Below are positions 47,970 to 59,940 of a stretch of DNA of 64,000 nt, one piece after another. Position 1 is the first letter of the stretch, and every line of letters begins with the position of its first letter. The notes below the pieces were generated by a model. That model was not told where the DNA came from. It saw only the letters and a list, made by a program, of their open reading frames with translations, and did no database searches. The DNA is from Ampullaceana balthica (Eukaryota > Mollusca > Gastropoda > Lymnaeidae). A program made the translations under genes and the position numbers. The stretch spans positions 62,001-126,000 of the forward strand of contig CALYLW010000694.1 in NCBI GenBank assembly GCA_944989445.1. The letters run 5' to 3'.

Positions 47970-48595
47970 TTAATAAAAACGTGGTAAAAAATTGAGTCAC
48001 AACGAATCGCACGAGTTTGTAAACGGGGATCTGAAACATTTATATATATTCATATAGTAGCCTGACTATAGACCCACGATGACTGTGAGCTGATGTCAGT
48101 TGCCCCCCCCCCTTTTCCGCACAACGGTTTCAAGCAAAAAAAATGTATTTCATCTTCTCCCCCCTTCTCAGTCTCAGGATTGTTAATGATGGGAGTGGGA
48201 GGAGGGGGGAGCTGTGAAGGTCACGGTCGTTAAGGTGAGACATAGGTGGGAGGTGCAATGTTATGTCCATCGCCCACGCGCGGCCATCTTATTTTATATG
48301 GACAAGGGAGCAAACTTCTGATTTCTTCTCATACGAGTCGTTCCCCTGAAGGTTAATCTATTGTATTATTTCCATGGGCCGTAATTCTAGACTACGATAA
48401 GGTTGCGGGGAATGTGAGGAAACCAGAGAGATCTCAAGTCTGGTCTTGTCATGAACAGAGCAGATGGGGTCTGGTGGACTCTCTGGTCTGGTAACGGAGA
48501 GAGTACGAATGTTGAGTCTGACATAAGTATACCGTTAAAACTTGTGTTGTAAGACAATTTAAAAAGTGATGCTTACCAAACATGACAATATCCTA
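47970..48595. other. no gene recognised
   Basis: C-rich and G-rich patches near 48103-48113 and 48195-48215. No repeats or domains. Confidence 0.35.
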
Positions 48596-48599
48596 GACA

Positions 48600-49034
48600 A
48601 GGGGTGGCAATACCCTAAGGGTAGACAAAGTTTGGCCCATGGTCCAAATTCGGCCCGTCATAGAGTTTTTTATGCCCGCAAAAACATTCAGAAAACTCAC
48701 CTTGAACTGAGATTTGCTTCATGTCTTAACAATCACCTTCACTCATACATTTTTTATTTGTGTGAGCTTTTGTCTCATTAAACTGGTTCTATATATAGTT
48801 AAAATGTGCTAGCAGCTAGAAATCTAAATGGTATTACATTAGCACAAGAAATAAATTTAGACAGCGATCACTTTTGTTTATGTTTTATTTATTTATTTTT
48901 TTAAATCATTTATATTTTATTCTAAAATGAAACGTAATGTTAAATGAGGTAACCGCCCTTTTTAAACTTTGCGGCCCTCTGCTAAAATACGAACCACACA
49001 GATTCCCGCGAGCCAAAACAAGTTCCCACCCCTC
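48600..49034. mobile_element. hAT MITE or deletion derivative
   Basis: The left end AGGGGTGGCAATACCC and right end reversed GAGGGGTGGGAACTTG match the hAT CAGGGGTGGGCAAAC-type terminus. GGCCC blocks lie close inside each end. Flanks CCTAGACA and CCTAGGCG match at 6 of 8. The interior (435 bp) shows no transposase. Confidence 0.6.
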
Positions 49035-49287
49035 CCTAGGCGACGTGGCGGTCGTTCCATTGGTCACGTTGTAAGGCGACAATTAGTCTACAAATAATTT
49101 AGCTGAATCTCGTGCAGTGTGCACTCAAAGGAAAGTCTGTATAACAAAGAAACAATAAAAGCGTGTTTACCATCTATTGGTTGTTGGTGAAGTTTGTTCA
49201 TGGTCTATTTTATCCGGGTTCAAATAAACAAAAAAAGTGTTGTCAACAAGTCCATCTATCTAGGTGTTAAAGATGGGCGTGGTCAAA

Positions 49288-52200
49288 TAAATCCCTTATT
49301 CTTAGTGTTACAATTGGACGTGGTCAAACAATGCCCCTCGGTGTTACTGTTGGACGTGGTCAAACAATGCCCCTCGGTGTTACAATTGGACGTGGTCAAA
49401 CAATGCCCCTCGGTGTTACAGTTGGACGTGGTCAAACAATGCCCCTCGGTGTTACTGTTGGAGGTGGTCAAACAATGCACTTGGTGTAACAGTTGGACGT
49501 GGTTAAACCATGCCCTTGGTGTAACAGTTGGACGTGGTTAAATCATGCCCTAGGTGTAACAGTTGGACGTGGTTAAACCATGCCCTAGGTGTAACAGTTG
49601 GACGTGGTTAAACAATGCCCTAGGTGTAACAGTTGGACGTGGTTAAACAATGCCCTAGGTGTAACAGTTGGACGTGGTTAAACAATGCCCAAGGTGTAAC
49701 AGTTGGACGTGGTTAAACAGTGCCCTAGGTGTAACAGTTGGACGTGGTTAAACAATGCCCTAGGTGTAACAGTTGGAGGTGGTCAAACAATGCCCTAGGT
49801 GTAACAGTTGGACGTGGTTAAACAATGCCCTAGGTGTAACAGTTGGAGGTGGTCAAACAATGCCCTAGGTGTAACAGTTGGACGTGGTTAAACAATGCCC
49901 TAGGTGTAACAGTTGGACGTGGTTAAACAATGCCCTAGGTGTAACAGTTGGACGTGGTTAAACAATGCCCCTCGGTGTTACTGTTGGACGTGGTCAAACA
50001 ATGCCCCTCGGTGTTACAATTGGACGTGGTCAAACAATGCCCCTCGGTGTTACTGTTGGACGTGGTCAAACAATGCCCCTCGGTGTTACAATTGGACGTG
50101 GTCAAACAATGCCCCTCGGTGTTACAGTTGGACGTGGTCAAACAATGCCCCTCGGTGTTACTGTTGGAGGTGGTCAAACAATGCACTTGGTGTAACAGTT
50201 GGACGTGGTTAAACCATGCCCTTGGTGTAACAGTTGGACGTGGTTAAATCATGCCCTAGGTGTAACAGTTGGACGTGGTTAAACCATGCCCTAGGTGTAA
50301 CAGTTGGACGTGGTTAAACAATGCCCTAGGTGTAACAGTTGGACGTGGTTAAACAATGCCCTAGGTGTAACAGTTGGAGGTGGTTAAACAATGCCCTAGG
50401 TGTAACAGTTGGACGTGGTTAAACAATGCCCAAGGTGTAACAGTTGGACGTGGTTAAACAATGCCCTAGGTGTAACAGTTGGACGTGGTTAAACAATGCC
50501 CTAGGTGTAACAGTTGGAGGTGGTCAAACAATGCCCTAGGTGTAACAGTTGGACGTGGTTAAACAATGCCCTAGGTGTAACAGTTGGACGTGGTTAAACA
50601 ATGCCCTAGGTGTAACAGTTGGACGTGGTTAAACAATGCCCTAGGTGTAACAGTTGGAGGTGGTCAAACAATGCCCTAGGTGTAACAGTTGGACGTGGTT
50701 AAACAATGCCCTAGGTGTAACAGTTGGACGTGGTTAAACAATGCCCTAGGTGTAACAGTTGGACGTGGTTAAACAATGCCCTAGGTGTAACAGTTGGACG
50801 TGGTTAAACAATGCCCTAGGTGTAACAGTTGGATGTGGTTAAACAATGCCCTAGGTGTAACAGTTGGACGTGGTCAAACAATGCCCTAGGTGTAACAGTT
50901 GGACGTGGTTAAACCATGCCCTAGGTGTAACAGTTGGACGTGGTTAAACCATGCCCTAAGTGTGACAGTTGGACGTGGTTAAAAAATGCCCTAGGTGTAA
51001 CAGTTGGACGTGGTTAAACCACGCCCTAGGTGTAACAGTTGGACGTGGTTAAATCATGCCCTAGGTGTAACAGTTGGACGTGGTTAAACAATGCCCTAGG
51101 TGTAACAGTTGGACGTGGTTAAACAATGCCCTAGGTGTAACAGTTGGACGTGGTTAAATCATGCCCTAGGTGTAACAGTTGGACGTGGTTAAACCATGCC
51201 CTAAGTGTGACAGTTGGACGTGGTTAAACAATGCCCTAGATGTAACAGTTGGACGAGGTCAAACAATGCCCTAGGTGTAACAGTTGGACGTGGTTAAACC
51301 ATGCCCTAGGTGTAACAATTGGACGAGGTTAAACAATGACCTAGGTGTAACAGTTGGACGTGGTTAAACCATGCCCTAAGTGTGACAGTTGGACGTGGTT
51401 AAACAATGCCCTAGGTGTAACAGTTGGACGTGGTCAAACAATGCCCTAGGTGTAACAGTTGGACGCGGTTAAACAATGCCCTAGGTGTAACAGTTGGACG
51501 TGGTTAAACAATGCCCTAGGTGTAACAGTTGGACGTGGTTAAACAATGCCCTAGGTGTAACAGTTGGACGTGGTTAAACAGTGCCCTAGGTGTAACAGTT
51601 GGACGTGGTTAAACCATGCCCCAGGTGTAACAGTTGGACGTGGTCAAACAATGCCCTAGGTGTAACAGTTGGACGTGGTTAAACAATGCCCTAGGTGTAA
51701 CAGTTGGACGAGGTCAAACAATGCCCTAGGTGTAACAGTTGGACGTGGTTAAACAATTCCCTAGGTGTAACAGTTGGACGTGATTAAACAATGGCCTAGG
51801 TGTAACAGTTGGACGTGGTTAAACCATGCCTTAGGTGTAACAGTTGGATGTGGTTAAACAATGCCCTAGGTGTAACAGTTGGACGTGGTTAAACAATGCC
51901 CTAGGTGTAACAGTTGGACGTGGTTAAGCAATGCCCTAGGTGTAACAGTTGGACGTGGTTAAACAATGCCCTAGGTGTAACAGTTGGACGTGGTTAAACA
52001 GTGCCCTAGGTGTAACAGTTGGACCTGGTTAAACCATGCCCTAGGTGTAACAGTTGGACGCGGTCAAACAATGCCCTAGGTGTAACAGTTGGACGTGGTT
52101 AAACAATGCCCTAGGTGTAACAGTTGGACGAGGTCAAACAATGCCCTAGGTGTAACAGTTGGACGTGGTTAAACAATGCCCTAGGTGTAACAGTTGGACG

Positions 52201-52533
52201 TGGTTAAACAATGGCCTAGGTGTAACAGTTGGACGTGGTTAAACCATGCCCTAGGTCTAACAGTTGGATGTGGTTAAACAATGCCCTAGGTGTAACAGTT
52301 GGACGTGGTTAAACCATGCCCTAGGTGTAACAGTTGGAGGTGGTTAAACCATGCCCTAGGTGTAACAGTTGGATGTGGTTAAACAATGCCCTAGGTGTAA
52401 CAGTTGGACGTGGTTAAACCATGCCCTAGGTGTAACAGTTGGACGTGGTTAAACAATGCCCTAGGTGTAACAGTTGGACGTGGTTAAACAATGCCCTAGG
52501 TGTAACAGTTGGAAGTGGTTAAACAATGCCCTA
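49288..52533. repeat. 35/36-bp satellite, about 93 copies, two higher-order repeats
   Basis: The main unit is 35 bp: AATGCCCTAGGTGTAACAGT plus TGGACGTGGTTAAAC. A 36-bp subtype reads AATGCCCCTCGGTGTTAC. A 706-bp block (six 36-bp and fourteen 35-bp units) occurs twice: the marker AATGCAC variant is at 49474 and 50180. A second block of 12 units (420 bp) recurs, as seen by identical variants at 51580 and 52000 and at 51790 and 52210. The frames inside are by-products. Confidence 0.96.
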
Positions 52534-52534
52534 T

Positions 52535-53100
52535 TTCTTGGCTTTACGGTTGGGCTTGGTTAAACAAAAAATAATCTGCTTCCAAGACTTTAGGATCCCC
52601 TATGTTGATAAATAGTTCCTTTCAACAACACTCACCCAAGCTTCCTGGTGTTTCATTACCAGCAAGTGACGTCACATTGATCTTTAATGTCAACAACAAT
52701 CAGCCAGTGACGTCACACAGAGCTCTGATTTAGTTGAGACTTTAGTGCGAGAGTTTCCGTGCTCGTGAAGTCAGCTTTTAATATTGTAGACTGCAACGCT
52801 AGAACACGATGGTACACACATTTTTATTCCCTAGTGCTTAATGATCAACATCAATAGGTCTCAGATTTGTTGCTGGCACTATAAGGAGGCTGTCTGCATG
52901 TACAACGAGAGGAAACTACGTCGTTTAGATACTATTCACCATAAAAAAATCATGGTTGTAAAAAATATGTCAAGGTTATGTTAGTTTACCTTTGTAACGA
53001 TACAGATTCACCATAACAGTTATGTTTTGTAAGCTTTTGCTTCCCTAGCATTGATAGGTAGTTAAGATTACTTGATTTCTTAGCTTTACAACAGAAAAAA
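52535..53100. other. stretch holding two CRE motifs, no gene recognised
   Basis: Other than the paired TGACGTCA sites annotated separately, nothing was recognised. Confidence 0.35.
52667..52715. promoter_or_regulatory. pair of CRE-type palindromes
   Basis: Two perfect TGACGTCA sites (52667-52674 and 52708-52715), each extended to GTGACGTCAC, 41 bp apart start to start. This octamer is the consensus bound by CREB/ATF bZIP dimers. No adjacent transcript start or gene is visible, so function is only a possibility. Confidence 0.35.
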
Positions 53101-53105
53101 AACTG

Positions 53106-53400
53106 TAAACTATTACCGCCAACTGTAAACTTTTACCTTCAACTGTAAACTTTGACCTTCAACTGTAAACTTTGACCTTCAACTGTAAACTTTGACCTCT
53201 AACGGTAAACTTTGACCTCTAACTGTAAACTTTGACAATCTAACTGTAAACTTTGACAGTCTACTTGTAAACTTTGACAGTCTAACTGTAAACTTTGACA
53301 GTCTAACTGTAAACTTTGACAGTCTAACTGTCAACTTTCACCTAAAACTGTAAACGTTCACCTATAACCGTATGCTCTGACTCTAAAACTGTTAATTTTT
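53106..53400. repeat. 20/21-bp minisatellite
   Basis: AACTGTAAACTTTGACCTTC in the first part shifts to a 21-bp version with GACAGTCT in the second. About 14 copies. Confidence 0.92.
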
Positions 53401-53617
53401 ACCCTCAAATTCTGAAATACTGGTCTCACCAAGAGTTAACCATGATTTCCATAATGAGATGACACCTGAATTTCACTAGGTTGAGGCCATCGATTGCCCA
53501 GATTTTGTATTCTGGCGATTAATTTAAGCTACGAAGCTTCTCGGGATGAGGACTACAGATAAGAGTGGAAGGATCCATGCCAAATTACATTGTTTGGAAA
53601 AACCTAATCAGCTCAGA

Positions 53618-54105
53618 CTTGCTGTGACTCTTCGTGACTTACCGTGACTCGCCGTGACTTGCCGTGACCGTCGTGACATACCATGACTTACCGTGACTTG
53701 CCGGGACTAGCCCTGATCATCGTGACTTACCGTGACTCGCCGTGACTTGCCGGGACTAGCCCTGATCGCCGTGACTTGCCGTGACTCGTCGTGACCTACC
53801 GTGATTTGACGTGACTTTCCGGTACTACTAGCTGTGACTTGCCGTGACTTGTGACTTGCCTTGATCGCCGTGACTTACCGTGATTCGCCGTGACGTGCCT
53901 GAACTAGCTGGGACTTGCCGGAACTAGCTGTGACTTGCCGTGACTTGTGACTTGTGACTTGCCGTGATCGCCGTAACTTGCCGTGACTTACCGTGATTCA
54001 CCGTGACGTGCCGGAACTAGCTGGGGCTTGCTTGGGACTAGCTTTGATTCGCCTTGACTTGAAGGGACTACTTGCCTTGACTCGCCGTGCTTTGCCGTGA
54101 CCGCT
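53618..54105. repeat. 10-bp-type minisatellite (CGTGACTTGC)
   Basis: Degenerate units CGTGACTTGC, CGTGACTCGC and GGGACTAGC, with some longer blocks repeated as a set (ACTAGCCCTGATC at about 53703 and 53753). Confidence 0.88.
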
Positions 54106-54109
54106 TTGT

Positions 54110-55865
54110 TCTCTATTTCTATTCACCACGACTCATCTAAAATGTTCGAGAAACAAACAACCTAACAAGGAAAAAACGAACTGGAAAAACTCTTCAATAA
54201 GTCCAACCCTCGGGTCAGCCTCGTTCAACATCCATTAGTTTCAAGGTCGGCATTGTCTTCCCAATTATTTATGTTACCGGACCACACGTAACCTTCACCT
54301 TCCCCGTGTTCTTAATAAGAAAATAATTGATGTCACTTATTAGAAATAATAAAGAGTTTTAAGGGTTAAGAGTACATAAGGTATAATTTTCATTGGCGTC
54401 TTCAGAAGACAGTTAACTTAGTGTCAAACAGTCGTTTCCTAATATCTGCTTTTCAAAATTTAATCTTTAACAGTTCATTCATCATCACACGAGTCCACGC
54501 ATTGGCTGTCGTTAAAATGTTAATGGCCTTTTAATGAAATTTTAATTGGCTGCCTGTATTCATTTCAACAATAAAAACATGCAGGTTTTCGGAAATATCT
54601 GTGTTCGAAAGATCCCTAAACATGAGCTGACATTTAACAAAGACACGCGGAGACACGCAAAGATAAACGAAGACACCCTAAACCGTTATGACTGTTGTTT
54701 TCACAGTTGATCATCATAAAATTTGGGCTCGGGGCATTGGGACATAAAAAATATCCTCTGTCTGGGAGAATTCTAATTTCTGACCAGCAGTCCGCACTCT
54801 AAGAGAACGAGATATGGTATGGTCATTTTATCTCCTGGAGCTGGCACATTGGCCCAGATTGTCTATAACTGGGGCCTGAAATTATAAGTGACCTGGGCTT
54901 GGGGTGGGGAGTGGGGGCTCATATAAAAGGATGTGTAACGTTGTGTTGGTCCCACGAGAGACAGCCTGACGTGTAAGTTTCTAGTCTAAAATCTCTATTC
55001 TATTTGGTACCATGAGAAGCAAGACTAGTTAGTTTCTGTTCTATAATCACTGGTCTATTTGGTATCGCGATACAGCTATATTATTAAGTTTCTTGTCTAA
55101 AATCCCTGGTCAATCGGTACAATGAGACCATGAAAAAGAAAATTCGCTTTGTTCAAACTATCATTGCATCTCGCATTTTCAGGTGACCAGTATGTGACCT
55201 GTGACCTACATTAACCATTGACCGACCCCTATCCGGAACTTCGATTCTTCGATTCTTAACAAATTAAATTCAACGTAAACTTTTACACTTAGCCTCATCC
55301 ACCCTCCCCCCTCCCAACCAACTTTAGTTTCGATAATAAAGCTGTGGTAATCAAATATTCCACAGAACAATCTTGATATAATGCTTGCTATCAAATACAA
55401 GACACTTTATTATAAAATATAGTCCAAAATGGTAGCGTTCCATAGCAGGCTTTTACCGATATGGCTGTGCTCTCAATTCTAAAATAACTGATGGGATTTC
55501 ATGGGTTAATCTGGGGAACATTTTAACGGACATTTTGGTGGAATTTTTGCCTCGGGGGAAACTCTTTCTTCTCCTCTGGCATTTTCAGCAATGGCAAAAA
55601 AAATATTTAGGATTTTCCGAATTCGGCATGGTGGAGAAGTTTTCTGTACCTGACCTAGAAACCTAGAGAGAAACTTCTGGACTGACCATTCTGAGTGGAT
55701 GTGACGAAATAATTGCTGCGACTGAACTCAAAGACATGTATGTATGGGCGTGGGGAAAATATTTCTACAAGAGGAAGATTAAAACAAATGTCAATGTCTT
55801 TATCGCCTAATTTATCATTAGCTGGAACTAATTAAAAACATCTTTACCCAACATCTAATAATCTT
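54110..55865. other. no gene recognised
   Basis: AT-rich unique-looking sequence; the frame 55206-55400 (-) has no recognised domain. The short repeat 'TTTCT.GTCTAAAATC' occurs near 54977 and 55090. Confidence 0.35.
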
Positions 55866-55867
55866 AT

Positions 55868-56350
55868 AGTATCTGTTACAGACGCTCCTTCTATGCAAAA
55901 GATTTTTGGGCCCTACGCTTATCCATTGTTTGAGCCTAGTCTTGCATTTTTATTAGAGTTTTAAGTGTTGATAAAGTGTTGGTTTTCCTGTTTTCTTCAG
56001 GCAAACCATGCCACGTCCGAATTCCGGCCGGGAAGAATAGAATTTGTATATGTTTGTTCTTACATAAGGTATAAGAGATGTGTTTTATCCATATTTCTAT
56101 ATGAGGGTTGTATTAAGTTATCTTTGTGTTGTATTTCCAAGTTAGAAATAATTGCCTTACGTATTACAACTTTGCTCTTTTTTATTCTATCCTCCGGTGT
56201 TTCAAGGTTTAATGATTTAACTAATAGTGTTATTCTTGTCAGTTTTGAATATTCTCCAGTAATGAATCTGGCAGCTCTTTTTTTAATTTGCTCAAATTTA
56301 TCAATGTTTTCTTTGGTGGATGGGCCCCATACAGAAGATGCATTTTATAG
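55868..56350 (-). mobile_element. LINE 3' end with reverse-transcriptase C-terminus (SINE-partner family)
   Basis: On the minus strand, from 56345 down, coding scraps read ASSVWGPSTKENIDKFEQI, KRAARFITGEYSKLTRITLL and LNLETPEDRIKKSK. This is the thumb and C-terminal region typical of Jockey/CR1-like LINEs. Then come the FPSGIR-equivalent end (near 56010-56035) and the tail GGAGCGTCTGTAACAGATAC (reverse of 55870-55889). Frameshifts and stops are present. This is the longest coding piece of the SINE's likely partner in the window. Confidence 0.72.
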
Positions 56351-56359
56351 TACAGGACC

Positions 56360-56750
56360 AAAGTGAGGAAGCATTTTATTTTTATATTCTTACAAGAAAT
56401 ATACCCGCACTTTGTAGCGGGAGTGTGCTGACCCTTTTCCCCACTATTAGTTACTGGTTATTGCAATTTTTATTTGCCAAGTTATTTACCAGATTTATCT
56501 ATTAGTTAAAATCTTATGTGAAACAGAGATATGCCATTTTAAAGCGAAAAAAATGCTTTGGAACCACAGGCACGAAGGAGTTCAATTCGATTTAGAATTT
56601 CTACGTTTTGTCTTTTATAATGGCCTATGTTATTCCGACTACAAAAAAATGAACATAACATATTCAATTCGCAATACAAAGTAATTAAGCGTTTTAAGGT
56701 TTACTTTATTTAGATTAATCTACTTATGTTAATAAGTCCGGTAGTCAAAG
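56360..56750. other. possible hairpin terminus; otherwise nothing
   Basis: TACCCGC-ACTTTGTA-GCGGG near 56401-56422 forms a 5-bp stem like Helitron end hairpins, but no CTRR-T follows at the right distance. Confidence 0.25.
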
Positions 56751-56756
56751 TTTAAG

Positions 56757-56921
56757 TTGTATAAGTGTATATTGTGTAAGTGTATATTATATAAGTGTAT
56801 ATTGTATAAGTGTATATTGTATAAGTGTATATTGTATAAGTGTATATTGTATAAGTGTATATTGTATACGTGTATATTGTATAAGTGTATATTGTATAAG
56901 TGTATATTGTATAAGTGTATA
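56757..56921. repeat. 15-bp minisatellite, about 11 copies
   Basis: Copies of ATAAGTGTATATTGT. Five codons per unit give the minus frame 56729-57013 (period HLYNI). Confidence 0.94.
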
Positions 56922-56939
56922 TAGGTTATGTAAAAGCCA

Positions 56940-57250
56940 AACCAAATGTAAATGTTATAATAATATGACACAGCTAAATTTAAGATGGGTAGACGAAAAC
57001 GTGCGCACCGCAATTTGACATTAATAGATTTTTCAAAGAGGACCGCTCAAAATAAAGTATTTGAAAAAAAAATACTACACCAAAAATAACTCGATTTGAA
57101 CGTCATCGTTAAGTTGTTCAATATTGAAATTAGATTTAATTTTTTCTCTCTTTATCTATTTATTTTCTGTTTTTTTTTAAATTTACAGCTTTCTGGCAAA
57201 AGGGACCATTACAAAAACTATACCAAAACCATCTTTAGGGTAAAAGGAAC
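56940..57250 (+). mobile_element. dispersed repeat carrying module M, copy 2
   Basis: Colinear with 32441-32800; see that entry. Module M lies at about 57065-57125 (ACACCAAAAATAACTCGATT, GTTGTTCAATATTGAAAT). Confidence 0.5.
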
Positions 57251-57253
57251 CAT

Positions 57254-57392
57254 AGGAATGTACCTATCTACCATCTAAAACATGAATGTACCTGATCTAC
57301 CATCTAAATTCTAAAACATGAATGTACCTCATCTACCATCTAAGACATGAATGTACCTCATCTACCATCTAAAACATGAATGTACCTGAACA
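57254..57392. repeat. about 28-bp repeat, 4 copies
   Basis: Units contain AATGTACCTCATCTACCATC and AAAACATG; the second unit has a 9-bp insertion. Confidence 0.88.
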
Positions 57393-57394
57393 TA

Positions 57395-57925
57395 CCAGCC
57401 CCAAAAGTTTAGATTTGATCAAGTCAATATTAATACATCGATTAAGTCAAATTAAACATGACATAAGTCAAGCTAAACAACGAAATAAGTGAAATTGATG
57501 GTTGAAAAACAAACGTATAGTTTCTGTAAGGTTTCTATTTGATCGATTGTTTAAGGCGACTGACTTGCACTGACAGCTGACCTAGTTCTCGACACGTGAG
57601 AATGGACCAAAGTGGGCGGTGGTCACAATGTGCGGCAGACACGAAGCTATATCGAGCTGTGAGTGGTCATCGTTGGGGGATGATGTTTGGAGTTGTTCTT
57701 CTTAAGGCGTCTGCCCCCAGGTGGACGAGAGACAACAATAGAATCACGAGATCTCACAGTACATTCGTCTGTAAGTGGGTGGGGGGGCACAAGTATGAGA
57801 TTGTCTTTACTCAATCACTGGAAATTTGTAGCATTGTATAGACCAAGCGATTCCATTTTATTTTTGATAGCTTTCCCTATTATTGAAGCAAACAGTGCAC
57901 AAAATGCTAACCCCATCACCTTCTT
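57395..57925. other. no gene recognised
   Basis: The frames 57596-57841 and 57687-58031 (+) have no recognised domain. This stretch could hold the 3' end of the element below. Confidence 0.3.
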
Positions 57926-57929
57926 ACTT

Positions 57930-59255
57930 CTACTTCGTAGTCATCATCGTCTTATTAGCGTAATGCTCACAGATTGCATGAACATTTTGACTACACTTTC
58001 GACATGTATGAGCACCGCTGGTTTCTTTTAAGCAGACGCAGCAGGTAGTAGAAGAAGAAGGGTCTTCGGTAAACCACGGAAATGGAAGGCTCATCGATAA
58101 CCATGGCTTCACCACCGATTTGGTTTCCATCATCATGGATTGCATTCTCATACATGTCTTCTGCAGAAATCGCTGTCTCTTGCATTCGTTCATCTCTGTT
58201 TTCCTGTTCTTGGGTCGTTTGTACGCTCTGTATTATTTTCTCGAGGTCTTCCTCTGTTTCCACATCTTGTAAATAATCGTCAGGTAGAGACGACGTTGTG
58301 AGGCCTACTTGAGCTCTGCAGCCAAAGAGAGCTTCGTATGGTGATCTTTGAATCCCAGAATGAAAAGCTCTATTCTTCATGAGTTGGACGAACCGTAACC
58401 CCTCACTCCAGTGGCCAGTTTTTTCATCTTGCATACAAGCACACAGACTATTTTCGATGTCCTGGTTAGCTCTTTTGACGCTCCCCTTAGCTTTGTGGTG
58501 CGGCTTACCATGAACGATCTTCAAGGTGGGCAAGTCCTCCTTTAGGCTGCTTACCAAATTCTTTGCAAATTACCTACAGTTATCGGACTGTAGAATCTTT
58601 GGAGCACCAAGCAAAGTAAATATGTCTTTCGAGCTGGTATGGTACTTATTGTGCATTCTTTGTCTTTAGGGCCCTGAAATCCACAAACTTAGTGAGATGA
58701 TCTTGATACACCATTATAAACTTGTATTCCCCAACAGCATGGGATTGAAAGTCGATAAGAAAAAACCATTGTCTTGACCACAATGCCTTTTTTACACCTT
58801 TTTGTTTTATCTGGCAAGTTTCACAAAGGGTAATACAGTTCAATTTCATGACGGGTAACGTTATTGTATTTGGGTGAAAGTTCTTTCAACATTCTGTCCC
58901 GTCCTCCATGCTCAATGGCCCAATAGGCCGTATGAAGTACGTCAAATATATCGGAGTCCGCGATGTAAAACTGAATGGCACTCACACCTTCTTAACAGGC
59001 TATATCAACTTACTCTTATTTTCCACCATCATGACATCATAGTGTTTCACCAGACAAAAGTGCCGTGGTTCTTGCTTTAATGGTGGTCTTAGCCTTTTTC
59101 AGATCGTCCACAATTTTTTAAAAAAACTAGTTTCGGTTTTTTTTAAAGCTGTTTTTAGCAGCATCGGCTCTTACTTTAGATAACTCATCGTAGAATCGTC
59201 GTTGCATGTCAACATGGCGTGATTCCTGTCCTAAAACTACATTCGTTTTCGACAT
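57930..59255 (-). pseudogene. KRBA2-like integrase pseudogene
   Basis: It reads on the minus strand from a likely Met at 59255 (MSKTNVVLGQ), through YDELSKVRADAAK (about 59200), to CETCQIKQKG (the zinc-binding side of the integrase, about 58820). EYKFIMVYQDHLTKF and LGAPKILQSDN (second catalytic Asp) follow, then LKIVHGKPHHKAKGSV. The C-terminus is a zinc-ribbon-like CCVCLKET..H.C..C....HAIC. The order matches KRBA2/SCAND3-type DDE integrases. Defects: the first catalytic Asp region is lost near 58760; a TAA follows CR (58570-58572); the third acidic residue, 35 residues after the second Asp, is Lys (58474-58476); a frameshift lies near 58075. It is inactive. Confidence 0.75.
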
Positions 59256-59525
59256 GGTCACACAGCAATCCAAAGGGAAACGTTACTGGAGAAGATCTGT
59301 GGAATCTCAGCCGGATGATATACAGTGACGTCGTGAGGAGAATTTTGTCAATATTGTCTGTGATGTGGTAGTGGAACCTCGTACTGGCTAAACGATGTCT
59401 TACAATAACTTTCAACACTCACGAGCTTCGATCTCCATCATCAAACAACGACCAAAGCCCCACCTCCAACATCAGTGGCGGGGAAAATGGCGGAGGTAGG
59501 CAAATTACATGCTCTGACGGACGAC

Positions 59526-59612
59526 AACTCGGCATTCTATAGAATGCCTAGGCAATGTATTAAATAGCAATCATTTAATACTTTGCCTAAAACCACCAGG
59601 CATTCTATAGCC
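59526..59612. repeat. palindromic sequence upstream of the integrase relic
   Basis: GGCATTCTATAGAATGCC is an 18-bp palindrome with one central mismatch pair. Next comes AGGCAATGTATTAAAT, inverted after 7 nt as ATTTAATACTTTGCCT (one mismatch). GGCATTCTATAG recurs at the right side. The whole block can fold into a cruciform. It lies about 270 bp upstream of the pseudogene start and may be the element's terminus. Confidence 0.6.
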
Positions 59613-59624
59613 TGAATTTCACAC

Positions 59625-59940
59625 ACTGCCTGTAGCATATACAGTACAGCTGCTATATTTATATAGAAATCTATAGAATTATCTGAAAACAGTCGTTATA
59701 TTTGTACAGAGATGCATAAAAGTATCTGAATACAGTCGCTATATTTCTACAGAGATGTATAAAAGTATCTGAAAACAGTATAGATGTATAGAAGTATCGA
59801 AATACATTGGTTCTATTTCTATGTAGACATGAAAGAGACATTTCAATACAATGGCTTTATTTATATAGAAATGAATACAACTATGTGAATACAATTACTA
59901 TATTTCTATATAGATTTATACAACTATATGAATACAGTAT
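59625..59940. repeat. degenerate tandem repeat
   Basis: Units of about 45-55 bp contain CTATATTTCTACAGAGATG and TATAAAAGTATCTGAA..CAGT; divergence is high. Confidence 0.65.

Noticed and set aside
49283..50247. Regularly spaced repeats that might suggest a CRISPR array
   Set aside because: Units are contiguous with no unique spacers, the context is eukaryotic, and there are no cas genes.
56401..56460. Possible Helitron 3' hairpin
   Set aside because: The stem is only 5 bp, no CTRR-T occurs at the right distance, and no matching 5' end was found.
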